DNA of 64,000 nucleotides, from positions 124,001 to 188,000 of the forward strand of contig NZ_AYMJ01000005.1 in NCBI RefSeq assembly GCF_000633255.1, read 5' to 3'. Position 1 is the first letter of the stretch; each line of letters opens with the position of its first letter. The position numbers and the translations under genes are program-made. This stretch comes from Pseudomonas sp. H1h. GTDB lineage: Bacteria > Pseudomonadota > Gammaproteobacteria > Pseudomonadales > Pseudomonadaceae. Below, piece by piece: positions 31,526 to 41,187 of this stretch. The notes beneath the pieces were generated by a model. That model had not been told where the DNA came from, made no database searches, and was given only the letters and a program-made list of their open reading frames with translations.

Positions 31526-31634
31526 GGCCGGCTCTTGTTTGAATGGCTGTTGGCGGCGTAGCAGATGTCCGCAGACTAGCCTTAAACGGCGTGCATATGA
31601 AGTTGTTGCTACAAATGGCTACAAAATCGCAACG

Positions 31635-31670
31635 CAAAAAAAACGCCCCGAACCAGTCGGGGCGTTTTTT
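31635..31670 (-). terminator. Intrinsic terminator after the DUF1329 gene
   Basis: Hairpin CGCCCC-GAACCAGTC-GGGGCG (31644-31664) with A/T runs on both sides; on the minus strand it separates the DUF1302-DUF1329 transcript from the LuxR gene. Confidence 0.85.
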
Positions 31671-31695
31671 CGAGGATGCGGCCTCTGGTGACAGC

Positions 31696-33060
31696 TTAGC
31701 GGATACCGTCCTGGCCCAGGTTGCCCGGCTGGAATTCGCTCTTGGTGGCAGAGAAGCCGAAGTCATACGCCGATTTCTCTTCGTTCTTCATGCCCAGTGC
31801 CAGGTAGCGGCCCGATTGCAGGTCGTACAAGGCTTCCAGCGCGTACCACGGCACTTGCTTGTCGTAGTAATCCTCGGCATGCGCCTCGGCCACACGCCAC
31901 AGCTGACCGCGACCGTCGTAGTGGTCGATGACGGCTGCCTGCCAGGTGTCTTCGTCGATGTAGAAGTCACGTTTGGCATAGATGTGACGCTGACCCGGTT
32001 TCAGGGTTGCCACCACGTGCCAGACACGACGCAGCTCGTAGCGAGTCAGGTCCTGGTTGATATGACCAGCCTTGATGATGTCGGTGTACTTGAGGGTCGG
32101 CGAGTCGATCTTGTAGCTGTTGGAGGCAATGTAGATTTCTTTCTTGCCTTCAAGCTTCCAGTCGTAGCGATCCGGTGCACCGTTGTACATGTCCAGGTTG
32201 TCGGAGGTACGCAGACCGTCCGCGGCAGTACCCGGGCCGTCATAGGACACTTGCGGTGCCTGACGCACGCGGCGCTGACCGGTGGCGTAGACCCACGCCT
32301 TGCGCGGCTCCTTCACCTGGTCGAGGGTTTCATGCACCAGCAGCACGGTACCGGCCAGACGCGCCGGTGCGGTCACTTTCTGCTTGAAGTAGAACAGGAT
32401 GTTGCCCGGGTTGGCCGGATCGTAGTCCTTCATCTTGTCGCGGAACACGAACTGGTCCTGGAAATACACCAGGCTGAACGAGCCGTTGGTTTGCGGCGTC
32501 GCCTGGGTCACCAGACGGGTCACGCTGCCACCGCGATAACGGGTGATGTGGTTCCAGATCACTTCCAGGCCACTTTTCGGAATCGGGAACGGCACGGCGG
32601 TATCGAAGTTTTCCAGACCGTTGCCGCCAGCGACCAGATTGGTGGTGGTGGCGTTTTTCTTGATGGCGGCGAACACGTCATCCGGCACGGTCGAGCCGCG
32701 ATGGGACGGGTAGACCGGCATTTTGAAGGTGTCCGGGTAGCGCTTGAACATCGCGTACTGGCCCGGGGCGAGCTTGTCCTTGTACTGGTCGACGTTCTGC
32801 GCAGTGATGGTGAACAGCGGTTTTTCACTGCCGAACGGATCGGACAGGAAGCCCTTGCTGTCGACCGTGCCGGCATTTTTCGGCAGCGGTTTCCAGGCCG
32901 GGATCGAACCGTCGGCGTTACCGGCCATTTCGGCGCCCATCGGGGTCAGGCTCTTGCCCAGCTTGTCGGCTTCGGCGGCGGGAACGGCCGCCATGACGCT
33001 GGTCGCCAGCAACGACAATCCCAGAACACCGGCGTGGAACAGACTCTTTGTTATTTTCAT
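31696..33060 (-). CDS. DUF1329 family exported protein
   Basis: A 454-aa periplasmic or envelope protein with a Sec signal (cleavage likely after SVMA, about residue 24). DUF1329 proteins are LolA/lipoprotein-sorting-like beta-rich proteins nearly always encoded beside DUF1302, often with RND/MMPL transporters or acyl-CoA metabolism genes, in steroid, terpene and alkane-type catabolic regions. Function unproven; a role in handling hydrophobic substrates at the envelope is inferred. 28 bp downstream of the DUF1302 gene. Confidence 0.85.
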   Translation of the reverse strand: MKITKSLFHAGVLGLSLLATSVMAAVPAAEADKLGKSLTPMGAEMAGNADGSIPAWKPLPKNAGTVDSKGFLSDPFGSEKPLFTITAQNVDQYKDKLAPGQYAMFKRYPDTFKMPVYPSHRGSTVPDDVFAAIKKNATTTNLVAGGNGLENFDTAVPFPIPKSGLEVIWNHITRYRGGSVTRLVTQATPQTNGSFSLVYFQDQFVFRDKMKDYDPANPGNILFYFKQKVTAPARLAGTVLLVHETLDQVKEPRKAWVYATGQRRVRQAPQVSYDGPGTAADGLRTSDNLDMYNGAPDRYDWKLEGKKEIYIASNSYKIDSPTLKYTDIIKAGHINQDLTRYELRRVWHVVATLKPGQRHIYAKRDFYIDEDTWQAAVIDHYDGRGQLWRVAEAHAEDYYDKQVPWYALEALYDLQSGRYLALGMKNEEKSAYDFGFSATKSEFQPGNLGQDGIR

Positions 33061-33088
33061 ATGTATGTTCGTCCTGAAAAAACTCTGC

Positions 33089-34978
33089 TTAGAAGTTCAC
33101 GCCAACGCTGAGGGCAACGAAGTCACGATCATCCACTGTGCTGTAGTCGCCACCAAAGAAGTTGGTGTAGGCCAGACTCGCGGTGTAGGTGTTCTGGTAT
33201 TCGGCATCCAGACCGAGGCTGATGGCCTTGCGACCTTCCTCGAAGTTGCCGCCAGGGCCTGGCGAGTAACCTTTCACGTCATGGGACCAGGCCACGTTCG
33301 GCTTGAGGTTCACACCGGCGAACACGTCGCTGTAATCCCAGATTGCACGAGCGCGGTAGCCCCAAGAAGTGGCCGTGGTGAAACCGTCGTTGTTGCAGTT
33401 GCTGGAAACGTTGTCGCGCGAAGCCCCTGGGCCGGCACCGTTGATGGTGGAGGTGTTAAGGATCTGCGAGCAGGTGTTGAGGCCACCGGTCGATGGCAGC
33501 TCACCCGGGCCGAACACTGGGTCGCGGCCGTAACGGGCTTCGGATTTGCTTTCCAGCCCACCGACGTGGGTCACGCCGACTTCACCCACCAGGGTCAACC
33601 GGTTGGCGCCCATCACCTGATCGAAGAAGTGCGTCAGGGTGGTTTGCAGCTGGGTGATTTCCTTGCGGTTGTAACCGTGCAGGTCCTGCCCCGGCACACC
33701 GTTGAGAATCGACGCGTTGGTCAACGCCCCGCCCAATGGACGTACGCCGGCAAACAGAATGTCGGTGGAGTTCAACTGCACCGGGGCATTCGGCCGGTAG
33801 CTGACCTCGCCGCTCCACGCCGTACCGGTAGGCAGGGTGGTGGAGAAGCTCAGGCCGTAGAGGCGAATGTCCTCAGGGTATTCGATGAAGTATTCCGAGT
33901 TGCCCGCGACCACCAGCGGCCCCAGTGCCTGGAACGGACCTGGCAACGCCTTGACGCCGTTATAGATCGACTGAGGCGCACCGGTGGCGCTGAAGATCGG
34001 CGCACGGCTGTGATAGTTCATGAAGTAGGCGCCGAACTCGGTGGCCAGCGGATCGAACATGTACTTGGCGGAAACGCCCCACTGCCCGCTGTCACGCGCG
34101 TTGCGGTTTGGCGAACGGCGCACCAGCACACCTTCTTCGTTGACATCGACACCAGCGTTCGCCAACGGGCCGAGCGCAATGCCCGGAATCGTCGAGCGTT
34201 TGTTCAGCACCCGCAGGTTGTCATCGCAACCGGTGGTCACGATGTCCGGCTGCGAGAAGAATGTGCCGCAGTTGTCGGTCACGGTCTTCTGCCAGTCGAT
34301 CTGATAGAAGCCTTCGGCCGAGAGGTTTTCAGTGATGCTCTGGGACACGTAGAACATGTTGACCGGGATCAGGCCTTCCTTGATCTCGGCACCTGGACGA
34401 CGGAACGCGGAAACGTCGATCGGGTTGATCGAGTTGATACCGCCACCAATGAAGGTACTTTCACCCCAGTTCACCACCTGCTTGCCCAGACGCACCGAAC
34501 CCGGCTCATCGGCAATCGAGTAGTTGTGGTAAACGAAGGCGTCGAGGATCTGCCCGCCGGAAGAGCGCGCCGCGACATCGCGGTTGTGGTTGCTGACGTC
34601 CTTGTATTCCAGGTCCTGATTCTGCAGCGCGAAGTCGTACCAGTATTTGCCCCGGACGAAGACCCCGGTGTCGCCGTATTTCAATTCGAGATCATGGATG
34701 CCCTTGAAGATCTTCGAGAAGGCCTGGCCGCTCTTGAAGTTCAGGTGGCCGTCGTCGGAGGTCTGGGACAAGCCCTTGCCGCCGTTGTTGACACCAATAA
34801 GATCCTTGTTCGGCTGCTGAGTCGAGATACTCATGCCCAGGGAGAGCGAGGAGTCGAACTGACCTTCGATTTCACCGACGTTGAAACTGACGCCGAATGC
34901 GGGCCCGGCGAGCGTAGAGGCAAGACTGACGGCCAGAGGCAGTTTAGCCCGGCGCCAGAACTGGTTTACTGATGTCAT
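33089..34978 (-). CDS. DUF1302 family outer-membrane protein
   Basis: A 629-aa protein with a signal peptide (MTSVNQFWRRAKLPLAVSLA..., cleavage near AFG, residue 29), then long amphipathic beta-strand pattern ending in Val-Asn-Phe, an aromatic C-terminus typical of outer-membrane barrels. DUF1302 is thought to form such a channel for hydrophobic compounds. Start: ATG 34978 with GGAGT 7 nt upstream; the open frame runs on for about 149 codons but has low-quality sequence and no signal. First gene of a DUF1302-DUF1329 operon. Confidence 0.87.
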   Translation of the reverse strand: MTSVNQFWRRAKLPLAVSLASTLAGPAFGVSFNVGEIEGQFDSSLSLGMSISTQQPNKDLIGVNNGGKGLSQTSDDGHLNFKSGQAFSKIFKGIHDLELKYGDTGVFVRGKYWYDFALQNQDLEYKDVSNHNRDVAARSSGGQILDAFVYHNYSIADEPGSVRLGKQVVNWGESTFIGGGINSINPIDVSAFRRPGAEIKEGLIPVNMFYVSQSITENLSAEGFYQIDWQKTVTDNCGTFFSQPDIVTTGCDDNLRVLNKRSTIPGIALGPLANAGVDVNEEGVLVRRSPNRNARDSGQWGVSAKYMFDPLATEFGAYFMNYHSRAPIFSATGAPQSIYNGVKALPGPFQALGPLVVAGNSEYFIEYPEDIRLYGLSFSTTLPTGTAWSGEVSYRPNAPVQLNSTDILFAGVRPLGGALTNASILNGVPGQDLHGYNRKEITQLQTTLTHFFDQVMGANRLTLVGEVGVTHVGGLESKSEARYGRDPVFGPGELPSTGGLNTCSQILNTSTINGAGPGASRDNVSSNCNNDGFTTATSWGYRARAIWDYSDVFAGVNLKPNVAWSHDVKGYSPGPGGNFEEGRKAISLGLDAEYQNTYTASLAYTNFFGGDYSTVDDRDFVALSVGVNF

Positions 34979-35126
34979 CGACGCTACTCCATGTGCATTA
35001 TTGTTATGGCAGTGAGTACTTTTAAAAACGCCTGGAAGACCGGGAGCCAGTAGCCGCCCGACGTCACTCCAAAGTTGCATCGCCCCGTGTTGTGCGTGTG
35101 CCCCGTTCTTAAAAATCCTTGAGCGG

Positions 35127-35155
35127 ACTATAGCCAGCAGGTGGTACTGCTTGAT
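35127..35155 (-). promoter_or_regulatory. Candidate regulated promoter of the DUF1302-DUF1329 operon
   Basis: Minus strand ATCAAG (35155-35150), 17 bp, TATAGT (35132-35127). The -35 is poor, the -10 good. An inverted repeat AGCAG-TACCAC-CTGCT (35136-35151) lies between them. A weak -35 fits an activator-dependent promoter. It gives a leader of about 140 nt. The rest of the 337-bp spacer holds no gene. Confidence 0.4.
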
Positions 35156-35261
35156 CCCTCTAAAGTGTGATTTGCAGCTGCCGGCCACTCTGGAACAGTC
35201 CTTTCGCCAGTCCGACACATGTCGGCCCCGCAAGGATGGCTGAAAATTCGGATTTAACAAG

Positions 35262-35308
35262 CCAAGCGCTTGCTTGGTGGGGCTGGCGCGCCGTTTTCGG
35301 CGCGCCAG
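35262..35308. terminator. Paired hairpins downstream of the acyl-CoA ligase gene
   Basis: CTGGCGCGCCG-TTTT-CGGCGCGCCAG (35283-35308) is a perfect strong stem; CCAAGC-GCTT-GCTTGG (35262-35277) follows. Neither has a good T-run, so termination could be partial and the ligase transcript could reach the DUF1302 leader. Confidence 0.55.
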
Positions 35309-35315
35309 CAGACGC

Positions 35316-36998
35316 TCAGAGCGTCGAGAGGAAGGTGCTGTTGTTGGCCTGCCATTCGGTGATGTCGAGGCGGATGCGCTTCTTGTCGAGTTTGCCGACA
35401 CTGGTCTTGGGAATTTCAGTAACAAGGGCGATCTGGCTCGGAATCGCCCACTTGCTCAGGTGCCCCAATTCCACGAACGGCTTGAGGTGTTCCTTGAGCT
35501 CGCGTGCGCCGATCTCGTGCCCTTCACGGATCACCAGCAGCGCAAACGGGCGCTCGCCCCACTGCGGATCGGCAATCCCCACCACTGCTACTTCACGTAC
35601 CGCCGCGTGACGGCTGATCAGGTCTTCGAGGTCCAGCGAGGAGATCCATTCGCCGCCGGTCTTGATCACGTCCTTGATCCGGTCGCGAATGTCGATCACG
35701 CCCATGCTGTCGAGCGTCGCCACATCACCGGTGTGCAACCAGCCGCCGGCCCACAGCTCGGCGCCCTTCTGCGGCTCGTTGAAATAGCCTTCGGTGAGCC
35801 ACGGCGCACGCAGCACCAGTTCGCCCTGGGTTTCGCCATCGGCGGGCAGGAAGTTGCCTTCGCTGTCGACGATCGCCGCTTCCACCAGCGGCCCCGGCAC
35901 ACCGGCCTTGATCCGGTAAGTGGTGCGCTCGTCTTCGGTGCCGGCCATCAGTTCGTCGTTCAGGTGCGCACACGACACCAGCGGCCCGGTCTCCGACATG
36001 CCGTACGCCGCCGTCAGCTGAATGCCCCGGGACTTGGCGGTTTCATACAGCGTACGGTTGAGCGCACTGCCGCCGATGACGATTTTCCAGCCAGCGAAAT
36101 CGGTGCCTTGCGCGCCTTTGGCATTGAGCAGCATCTGCAGGATGGTCGGCACGCAGTGGGAGAACGTGACCTTCTCCTTGCGCCACAGTTCGACTAGGAA
36201 TTCGGGGTCGTAACGCCCCGGATAAACCTGCTTGAGCCCGAGCATGGTCGCCACGTAGGGCAGGCCCCAGGCATGCACGTGGAACATCGGGGTGATCGGC
36301 ATGTACACGTCGTTGGTGCCGAGCAAGCGTACGCTGTCGATCGCCCCCATGATGGTCGACACGCCCATGGTGTGCAGTACCAGTTGCCGATGGGTGAAAT
36401 ACACGCCCTTCGGGTTGCCGGTGGTGCCCGTGGTGTAAAACGTGGTGGCGACCGAGTTCTCGTCGAAGTCCTGGAAGTCGTACTGCGGACTCGCGGCGGC
36501 CAGCAGTTGCTCGTACTCGCCGACCAGGTTCGGCAGCTCGGCAGTCTTTTCCGGCAGATCGGTCAGCAGCAGGGTGTTCTCCACCGTGGTCAGGTGCGGT
36601 GCGATGGCCTGGTACAGCCCGACGAACTCGCTGTTGACCAGCACAAAGCGGTCCTCGGCGTGGTTCATGGTGTAGAGGATCTGCTCCGGCGACAGGCGCA
36701 CGTTGATGGTATGAATCACGGCGCCGATCATTGGAATGGCGAACATGCATTCCAGGTAGCGATGGCTGTCCCAGTCCATCACCGCCACGGTGTCACCCGC
36801 CTTCACACCGGCCGCCGTCAACACGTTGGCCAGTCGCGCCACACGTTCGATCAGGGTCGGATAGCTGTAACGCAACTGGTCTCGGTAGATGATCTCGCGG
36901 GTTTTCTCGTAACGGGCGCCGGACATCAGCAGCCGTTTGATCAGCAATGGATACTGGTAGGCCCCATCGGCCGGGGGAATGACGCGAGTCTGCAACAT
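35316..36998 (-). CDS. Medium/long-chain acyl-CoA ligase (AMP-forming)
   Basis: Adenylate-forming enzyme of 560 aa that activates a carboxylic acid to its CoA thioester via an acyl-AMP. The P-loop-like motif [18 protein letters not shown], and [10 protein letters not shown]...[13 protein letters not shown] are intact. It resembles AlkK and other medium-chain fatty-acid ligases. Its position upstream of DUF1302-DUF1329 and near an AlkS-like regulator suggests activation of an imported hydrophobic acid. Confidence 0.9.
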   Translation of the reverse strand: MLQTRVIPPADGAYQYPLLIKRLLMSGARYEKTREIIYRDQLRYSYPTLIERVARLANVLTAAGVKAGDTVAVMDWDSHRYLECMFAIPMIGAVIHTINVRLSPEQILYTMNHAEDRFVLVNSEFVGLYQAIAPHLTTVENTLLLTDLPEKTAELPNLVGEYEQLLAAASPQYDFQDFDENSVATTFYTTGTTGNPKGVYFTHRQLVLHTMGVSTIMGAIDSVRLLGTNDVYMPITPMFHVHAWGLPYVATMLGLKQVYPGRYDPEFLVELWRKEKVTFSHCVPTILQMLLNAKGAQGTDFAGWKIVIGGSALNRTLYETAKSRGIQLTAAYGMSETGPLVSCAHLNDELMAGTEDERTTYRIKAGVPGPLVEAAIVDSEGNFLPADGETQGELVLRAPWLTEGYFNEPQKGAELWAGGWLHTGDVATLDSMGVIDIRDRIKDVIKTGGEWISSLDLEDLISRHAAVREVAVVGIADPQWGERPFALLVIREGHEIGARELKEHLKPFVELGHLSKWAIPSQIALVTEIPKTSVGKLDKKRIRLDITEWQANNSTFLSTL

Positions 36999-37144
36999 AT
37001 GAATCCCTTTTCTGGCTGCACGGTGTTGGCGTAGAGAGCATTACTCTAGAGCCGTTATACCCCAGCCAAATCAGCCAAAGGAATGATTTGCAGAGCCGTA
37101 CAAATGCTAGCTTTGCGCCAGCATTTGCCGGTATTCAGCGTCGA

Positions 37145-38329
37145 TCAGGCCGTTTGCCCTACAGCCGCTTCGGAGGGTGTGCGTGGGAAAACCACGGCCG
37201 CGAGGAAGGTCAATACGCCAAAGCCCGCCAGAATCAAGTAAAGCCCGACAAAACCATGGCGCGGTTCGACATAGGCAATCAGCGGAATCGCCGTCGCACT
37301 GGCACCGAACGACAGGCAGTAACGCAGGGCGAATACCCGTGACTGCCACTGCGGCGCAACGAAATTGGCGACCATCGAGTCGTTCACCGTCACCTGGCCG
37401 AACACCACGAACATGAACGCCGCACCGAGCACGATCACCGCCCAGCCATCGACATACGCCATGGCGTACAACAGCGGCGCCTGACACAGCGTCAAGACAA
37501 GAAACGGCCATTTCAAACTGACCCGGTGCAGCACCTGGCCGATGCTCAATTGCGCCACTGCCCCGAAGGCATACGCCAGGCTGACCACCACGCCAAGGGT
37601 TTGCGGCGAGGCGAACAGATCATGCAGACGCTCCTGAAACAGCTTCGGGTAAGTCATGGTCGTGGCATTGAACACCACGCCACCGGTGGCAGTGGCCAGC
37701 GCCAACACGGTGAACACCGTGACCATCGAAATCCGTTGCCCCGCAGCGCCTTTCAGGGCGGTGTGCGCACGGTGCGGGATCAGCTCCTCACGCACCTGCC
37801 AGGCAAAGCCGACTCCCAGCGCAATCGCCACCACACCCGGCAACACGAAGGCCGAACGCCAGCCGAACTGCGCCACCAGCAACCCGGTGATCAGCGCCGA
37901 AAACGCCACGCCGAGGTTGCCCCACATGCCGTTGATGCCAATTTCCCGCCCGCGGTTCTGCGCGTAGGCCACCAGCATCGCGGTGCCCACCGGGTGGTAG
38001 ATCGCGGCAAAAATGCCAATCAGGGTCAGCCCCGCCACCAGCATCGTCGAGCCGTTGCTCAGCCCGGTGAAGATCGCCGAGGCGCCGATGCCGAAGAAAA
38101 ATACCAGCATCATCTGCCGTCGGCTCCAGCGATCCCCCAGCCAGCCGGCCGGAAGCGAACACGCCCCAAAGGCGATGAAGCCGCCCAGCGACAGCCCGAT
38201 CAGCGCGGCGTAGTCGAGGCCGAAGGCCTGGGTCATGCCGAGCACGGCAGCGGGAAAAATCAGCATGAACATGTGGTCGATCACATGGGCGGCGTTGACG
38301 TAGCGTATGACGTTTCGAGATTGATTCAT
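37145..38329 (-). CDS. MFS transporter
   Basis: Inner-membrane major-facilitator protein of 394 aa with about 12 predicted helices. The A-like motif appears as GWLGDRWSRRQMMLV between helices 2 and 3. Probably a proton-driven exporter or uptake permease; substrate not evident. Divergent from an AraC/cupin regulator 55 bp away, an arrangement usual for drug-efflux pairs. A weak hairpin AAATGCT...AGCATTT at 37102-37126 may end its transcript. Confidence 0.87.
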   Translation of the reverse strand: MNQSRNVIRYVNAAHVIDHMFMLIFPAAVLGMTQAFGLDYAALIGLSLGGFIAFGACSLPAGWLGDRWSRRQMMLVFFFGIGASAIFTGLSNGSTMLVAGLTLIGIFAAIYHPVGTAMLVAYAQNRGREIGINGMWGNLGVAFSALITGLLVAQFGWRSAFVLPGVVAIALGVGFAWQVREELIPHRAHTALKGAAGQRISMVTVFTVLALATATGGVVFNATTMTYPKLFQERLHDLFASPQTLGVVVSLAYAFGAVAQLSIGQVLHRVSLKWPFLVLTLCQAPLLYAMAYVDGWAVIVLGAAFMFVVFGQVTVNDSMVANFVAPQWQSRVFALRYCLSFGASATAIPLIAYVEPRHGFVGLYLILAGFGVLTFLAAVVFPRTPSEAAVGQTA

Positions 38330-38384
38330 GGCGGCACGCTTGTGTTTGTAATGGGCGGATTGTTGTCAGCGGCCCTATGCTAAG

Positions 38385-39194
38385 TTGGCGAAAAAGCGCA
38401 TACCTGCCAACCAGATCATTGAATCAGACATGTTAATCACCCATTTCGAACACGGCCCGGTGAGCGCCTATCCCCGGGATTATCTGGACGGCGCACACCA
38501 GCCGCTGCACCTGCACCGCGAGGCGCAGTTGTTGTATGCCGTGCGAGGGATCATGCGGGTGGTCACCGACCTCGGTGCCTGGGTGATTCCGCCGAGCCGC
38601 GCGGTGTGGATTGCACCGCATGTCGCGCACGAGATATTCATGTCCGGCGATGTGCAGATGCGCTCGCTGTTCATCTCCCCCGAATTGTCACCACCCAGCC
38701 TGCAACAGTGCTGCGTGCTGGCGGTGACGCCGCTGCTGCGCGAGCTGATCCTGCGCGCCGTGCAGGGCCCGCCGCATGCGGACAATCCGCTGATCCAGCA
38801 ATTGATGCTGGAAGAACTCGCCAGCCTGGAATACCTGCCGCTGCACATTCCGATGCCCACTGACCGGCGCCTGCAAAACATCTGCATGGCGTTGCTGCAC
38901 ACACCGGATCACCCCAACACCCTGGAAGACTGGGCGCAGCAGGTCGGCGCCAGCTCACGCACCCTGGCGCGGCTGTTCCAGCGACAACTGAAGATGAGTT
39001 TCAACGCCTGGCGCCAGCAACTGCGCCTGATGGAAGCCCTGCCGCGCCTGCTCGCCGGGGACAGCGTGCAAAGCGTGGCGCGAGACCTGGGTTACGGCAG
39101 CGCGCGGGCGTTCAGCGCGATGTTTCGCCGTTTGCTCGGGGAGAATCCGCGCGAATACCTCAACACCCTGAGCAAACTCAGCAAACTTGTGTAG
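38385..39194 (+). CDS. AraC family regulator with N-terminal cupin
   Basis: A 269-aa regulator: cupin-like ligand pocket (LHLHREAQLLYAVRG, about 40-110) and two helix-turn-helix units at the C-terminus (LEDWAQQVGASSRTLARLF and VARDLGYGSARAFSAMFRR). This domain order matches regulators such as NimR that control a neighbouring MFS pump. Start is uncertain: TTG at 38385 as listed, or ATG at 38430; neither has a strong Shine-Dalgarno. Confidence 0.85.
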   Translation: MAKKRIPANQIIESDMLITHFEHGPVSAYPRDYLDGAHQPLHLHREAQLLYAVRGIMRVVTDLGAWVIPPSRAVWIAPHVAHEIFMSGDVQMRSLFISPELSPPSLQQCCVLAVTPLLRELILRAVQGPPHADNPLIQQLMLEELASLEYLPLHIPMPTDRRLQNICMALLHTPDHPNTLEDWAQQVGASSRTLARLFQRQLKMSFNAWRQQLRLMEALPRLLAGDSVQSVARDLGYGSARAFSAMFRRLLGENPREYLNTLSKLSKLV

Positions 39195-39210
39195 GAATCG
39201 CCTCGCTCCC

Positions 39211-39297
39211 CTCTGGGAGCGGGCTCGCGAAAGTGGTCTTCCAGTCACCTATGAAGTCGACTGATCCGACGCATTCGCGAGCAAGCCCGCTCCCACA
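39211..39297. repeat. REP doublet (REPIN), wide-type, left arm truncated
   Basis: Left arm CTCTGGGAGCGGGCTCGCGAAAG (39211-39233) lacks the five bases TTGCT of the loop side; right arm 39274-39297 is complete. Spacer 40 bp. Confidence 0.87.
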
Positions 39298-39316
39298 TTT
39301 TGATCGCAGCCAGTCC

Positions 39317-39946
39317 TTAATGCATCTCGGTGAACGCGAGTTTCACGCCGATGGCGATCAGCACCGCGCCCATGGTGCGGTCGAACCAGTGACCCATGCG
39401 GGCGAAACCGGCGCGTACACGTTGCTGGCTGAACAGCATGGCCACCAGGCAGAACCAGACAGCCGTCGCGACCGCGAGGTAAACCCCGTAACCGGCCTGC
39501 ACCGCCAGTGGGGTGTGCGGGTTGATCACCACGGTGAACAGCGAGAGGAAGAACAGCGTGGCTTTCGGGTTCAGGCCGTTGGTGACGAAGCCCGACGTGA
39601 AAGCGCCGCGCGCGGTACGCACACCGGCTTCCTTGTGCAGATCGTCGGTAACGGTTTTCGCCGGTTGCGCACGCAAGGCCTTGAAGCCGATGTACAGCAG
39701 GTAAGCGGCGGCGGCCCATTTCAAGGCGTTGAACAGCACAATCGATTGCGACACGATCAGGCCGATGCCCAGCAGCGAATAACCGACATGCAGGAAAATC
39801 GCCGTGCCGACACCCAGTGCCGTCCAGGTACCGGCACGTCGGCCATGGGTCACGCTCTCACGCACCACCACGGCGAAGTCCGGGCCGGGACTGGCCACGG
39901 CCAGCAGATGGATCAGTGCAACGGTCAAGAATTCGGTCCAGTACAT
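39317..39946 (-). CDS. LysE/RhtB family exporter
   Basis: Inner-membrane protein of 209 aa with about six helices and the family start LLAVASPGPDFAVVVRES; GLNPKATLFFLSLF is the second conserved loop. The family exports amino acids such as homoserine, threonine or lysine. Start chosen at ATG 39946 with GGAG upstream; a 12-codon extension is unlikely. Confidence 0.9.
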   Translation of the reverse strand: MYWTEFLTVALIHLLAVASPGPDFAVVVRESVTHGRRAGTWTALGVGTAIFLHVGYSLLGIGLIVSQSIVLFNALKWAAAAYLLYIGFKALRAQPAKTVTDDLHKEAGVRTARGAFTSGFVTNGLNPKATLFFLSLFTVVINPHTPLAVQAGYGVYLAVATAVWFCLVAMLFSQQRVRAGFARMGHWFDRTMGAVLIAIGVKLAFTEMH

Positions 39947-40000
39947 GGGGGCTCCTCTGGGGTCGATCATCAGTTTGGACACATCACCCGACTGCGTTTC

Positions 40001-40094
40001 CCTGTGGGAGCGGGCTTGCTCGCGAACGGCGCTGTGTCAGACAACCTTTATTGACCTGACACGCCCTCTTCGCGAGCAAGCCCGCCCCCACAGG
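40001..40094. repeat. REP doublet (REPIN), wide-type
   Basis: Arms 40001-40026 and 40068-40094, spacer 41 bp which itself holds a GTGTCAG...CTGACAC inverted repeat. Both arms are GGGCTTG subtype (right arm with one change, CCCGCCCCCAC). Confidence 0.92.
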
Positions 40095-40188
40095 ACTTGT
40101 GAGCGCCTCGGGCACTGAGTAACCAATTGTTTCATCTGGTAGGCTCGGCAGATTACGCCTTCCGTTCACCGCACAAAAGGTACAGTTG

Positions 40189-41154
40189 ATGACGAACCCG
40201 CGCCGCGCCGTATTCCTTGATCACCCGTCTCTGGATCTCGGCGATCTCGACCTCAGCCCGTTGCGCGCCTGCTTCAGCGACCTGCAACTGTTCGCCCAGA
40301 CCTTGCCCGAACAGGTCAGTGAGCGCCTGCAGGGTGCCACTGTGGCGATCACCAACAAGATCCGCATTGACGCCGCCGCGATGGTCGCCAACCCCGAGCT
40401 GAAGCTGATCCTGATCACCGCGACCGGCACCAACAACGTCGATCTGGACGCGGCCCGCACCCACGGCATCAGCGTGTGCAACTGTCAGGGTTACGGCACG
40501 CCATCGGTGGCGCAGCACACGATCATGTTGCTGCTCAACCTCGCCACGCGCCTGGCTGATTACCAGAACGCGGTGGGCGAAGGTCGCTGGCAGCAGGCGA
40601 AACAGTTCTGCCTGCTCGACTACCCGATCGTCGAACTGGAAGGCAAAACCCTCGGCCTGCTCGGTCATGGCGAACTCGGCGGCGCCGTCGCACGACTGGC
40701 CGAAGCGTTTGGCATGCGGGTCCTGCTCGGGCAGATTCCGGGCCGACCTGCCCGACCGGATCGCCTGCCGCTGAACGAATTGCTGCCGCAGATCGACGCC
40801 CTGACCCTGCATTGCCCGCTCAACGAACACACCCGCCACTTCATCGGCGCCCGCGAACTGGCGGCGATGAAGCCCGGCGCATTTGTGGTCAACACCGCCC
40901 GTGGCGGTTTGATCGACGAGCAAGCCCTGGCGGACGCCTTGCGCAACGGTCACCTCGGCGGTGCGGCCACCGATGTGTTGAGCGTCGAACCACCGGTCAA
41001 TGGCAATCCATTGCTGGCCGCCGATATCCCGCGGCTGATCGTCACCCCGCACAACGCCTGGGGCAGTCGCGAGGCGCGGCAGCGCATCGTCGGCCAATTG
41101 ACCGAAAACGCGCAGGCGTTCTTCAGCGGTAAAGCGCTGCGGGTCGTCAGTTGA
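40189..41154 (+). CDS. D-2-hydroxyacid dehydrogenase (hydroxypyruvate/glyoxylate reductase type)
   Basis: NAD(P)-dependent cytosolic oxidoreductase, 321 aa. The nucleotide motif is LGLLGHGELGG (about 156-166), the catalytic Arg lies in VNTARGGLIDE (about 234), and the catalytic His in PHNAWGS (about 287). Overall it fits glycerate/hydroxypyruvate reductases (HprA-like). ATG 40189 is preferred over a TTG one codon earlier. Divergent from lysE; 33 bp before rsmC, probably co-transcribed. Confidence 0.88.
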   Translation: MTNPRRAVFLDHPSLDLGDLDLSPLRACFSDLQLFAQTLPEQVSERLQGATVAITNKIRIDAAAMVANPELKLILITATGTNNVDLDAARTHGISVCNCQGYGTPSVAQHTIMLLLNLATRLADYQNAVGEGRWQQAKQFCLLDYPIVELEGKTLGLLGHGELGGAVARLAEAFGMRVLLGQIPGRPARPDRLPLNELLPQIDALTLHCPLNEHTRHFIGARELAAMKPGAFVVNTARGGLIDEQALADALRNGHLGGAATDVLSVEPPVNGNPLLAADIPRLIVTPHNAWGSREARQRIVGQLTENAQAFFSGKALRVVS

Positions 41155-41187
41155 TAAACTGCGGCACTTTTTTTCCAAGGAGCAGTT

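Noticed and set aside
34979..35425. 149-codon N-terminal extension of the DUF1302 gene
   Set aside because: The internal ATG at 34978 has a good ribosome binding site and a proper signal peptide, whereas the extension overlaps a promoter-like region and the end of the acyl-CoA ligase gene.
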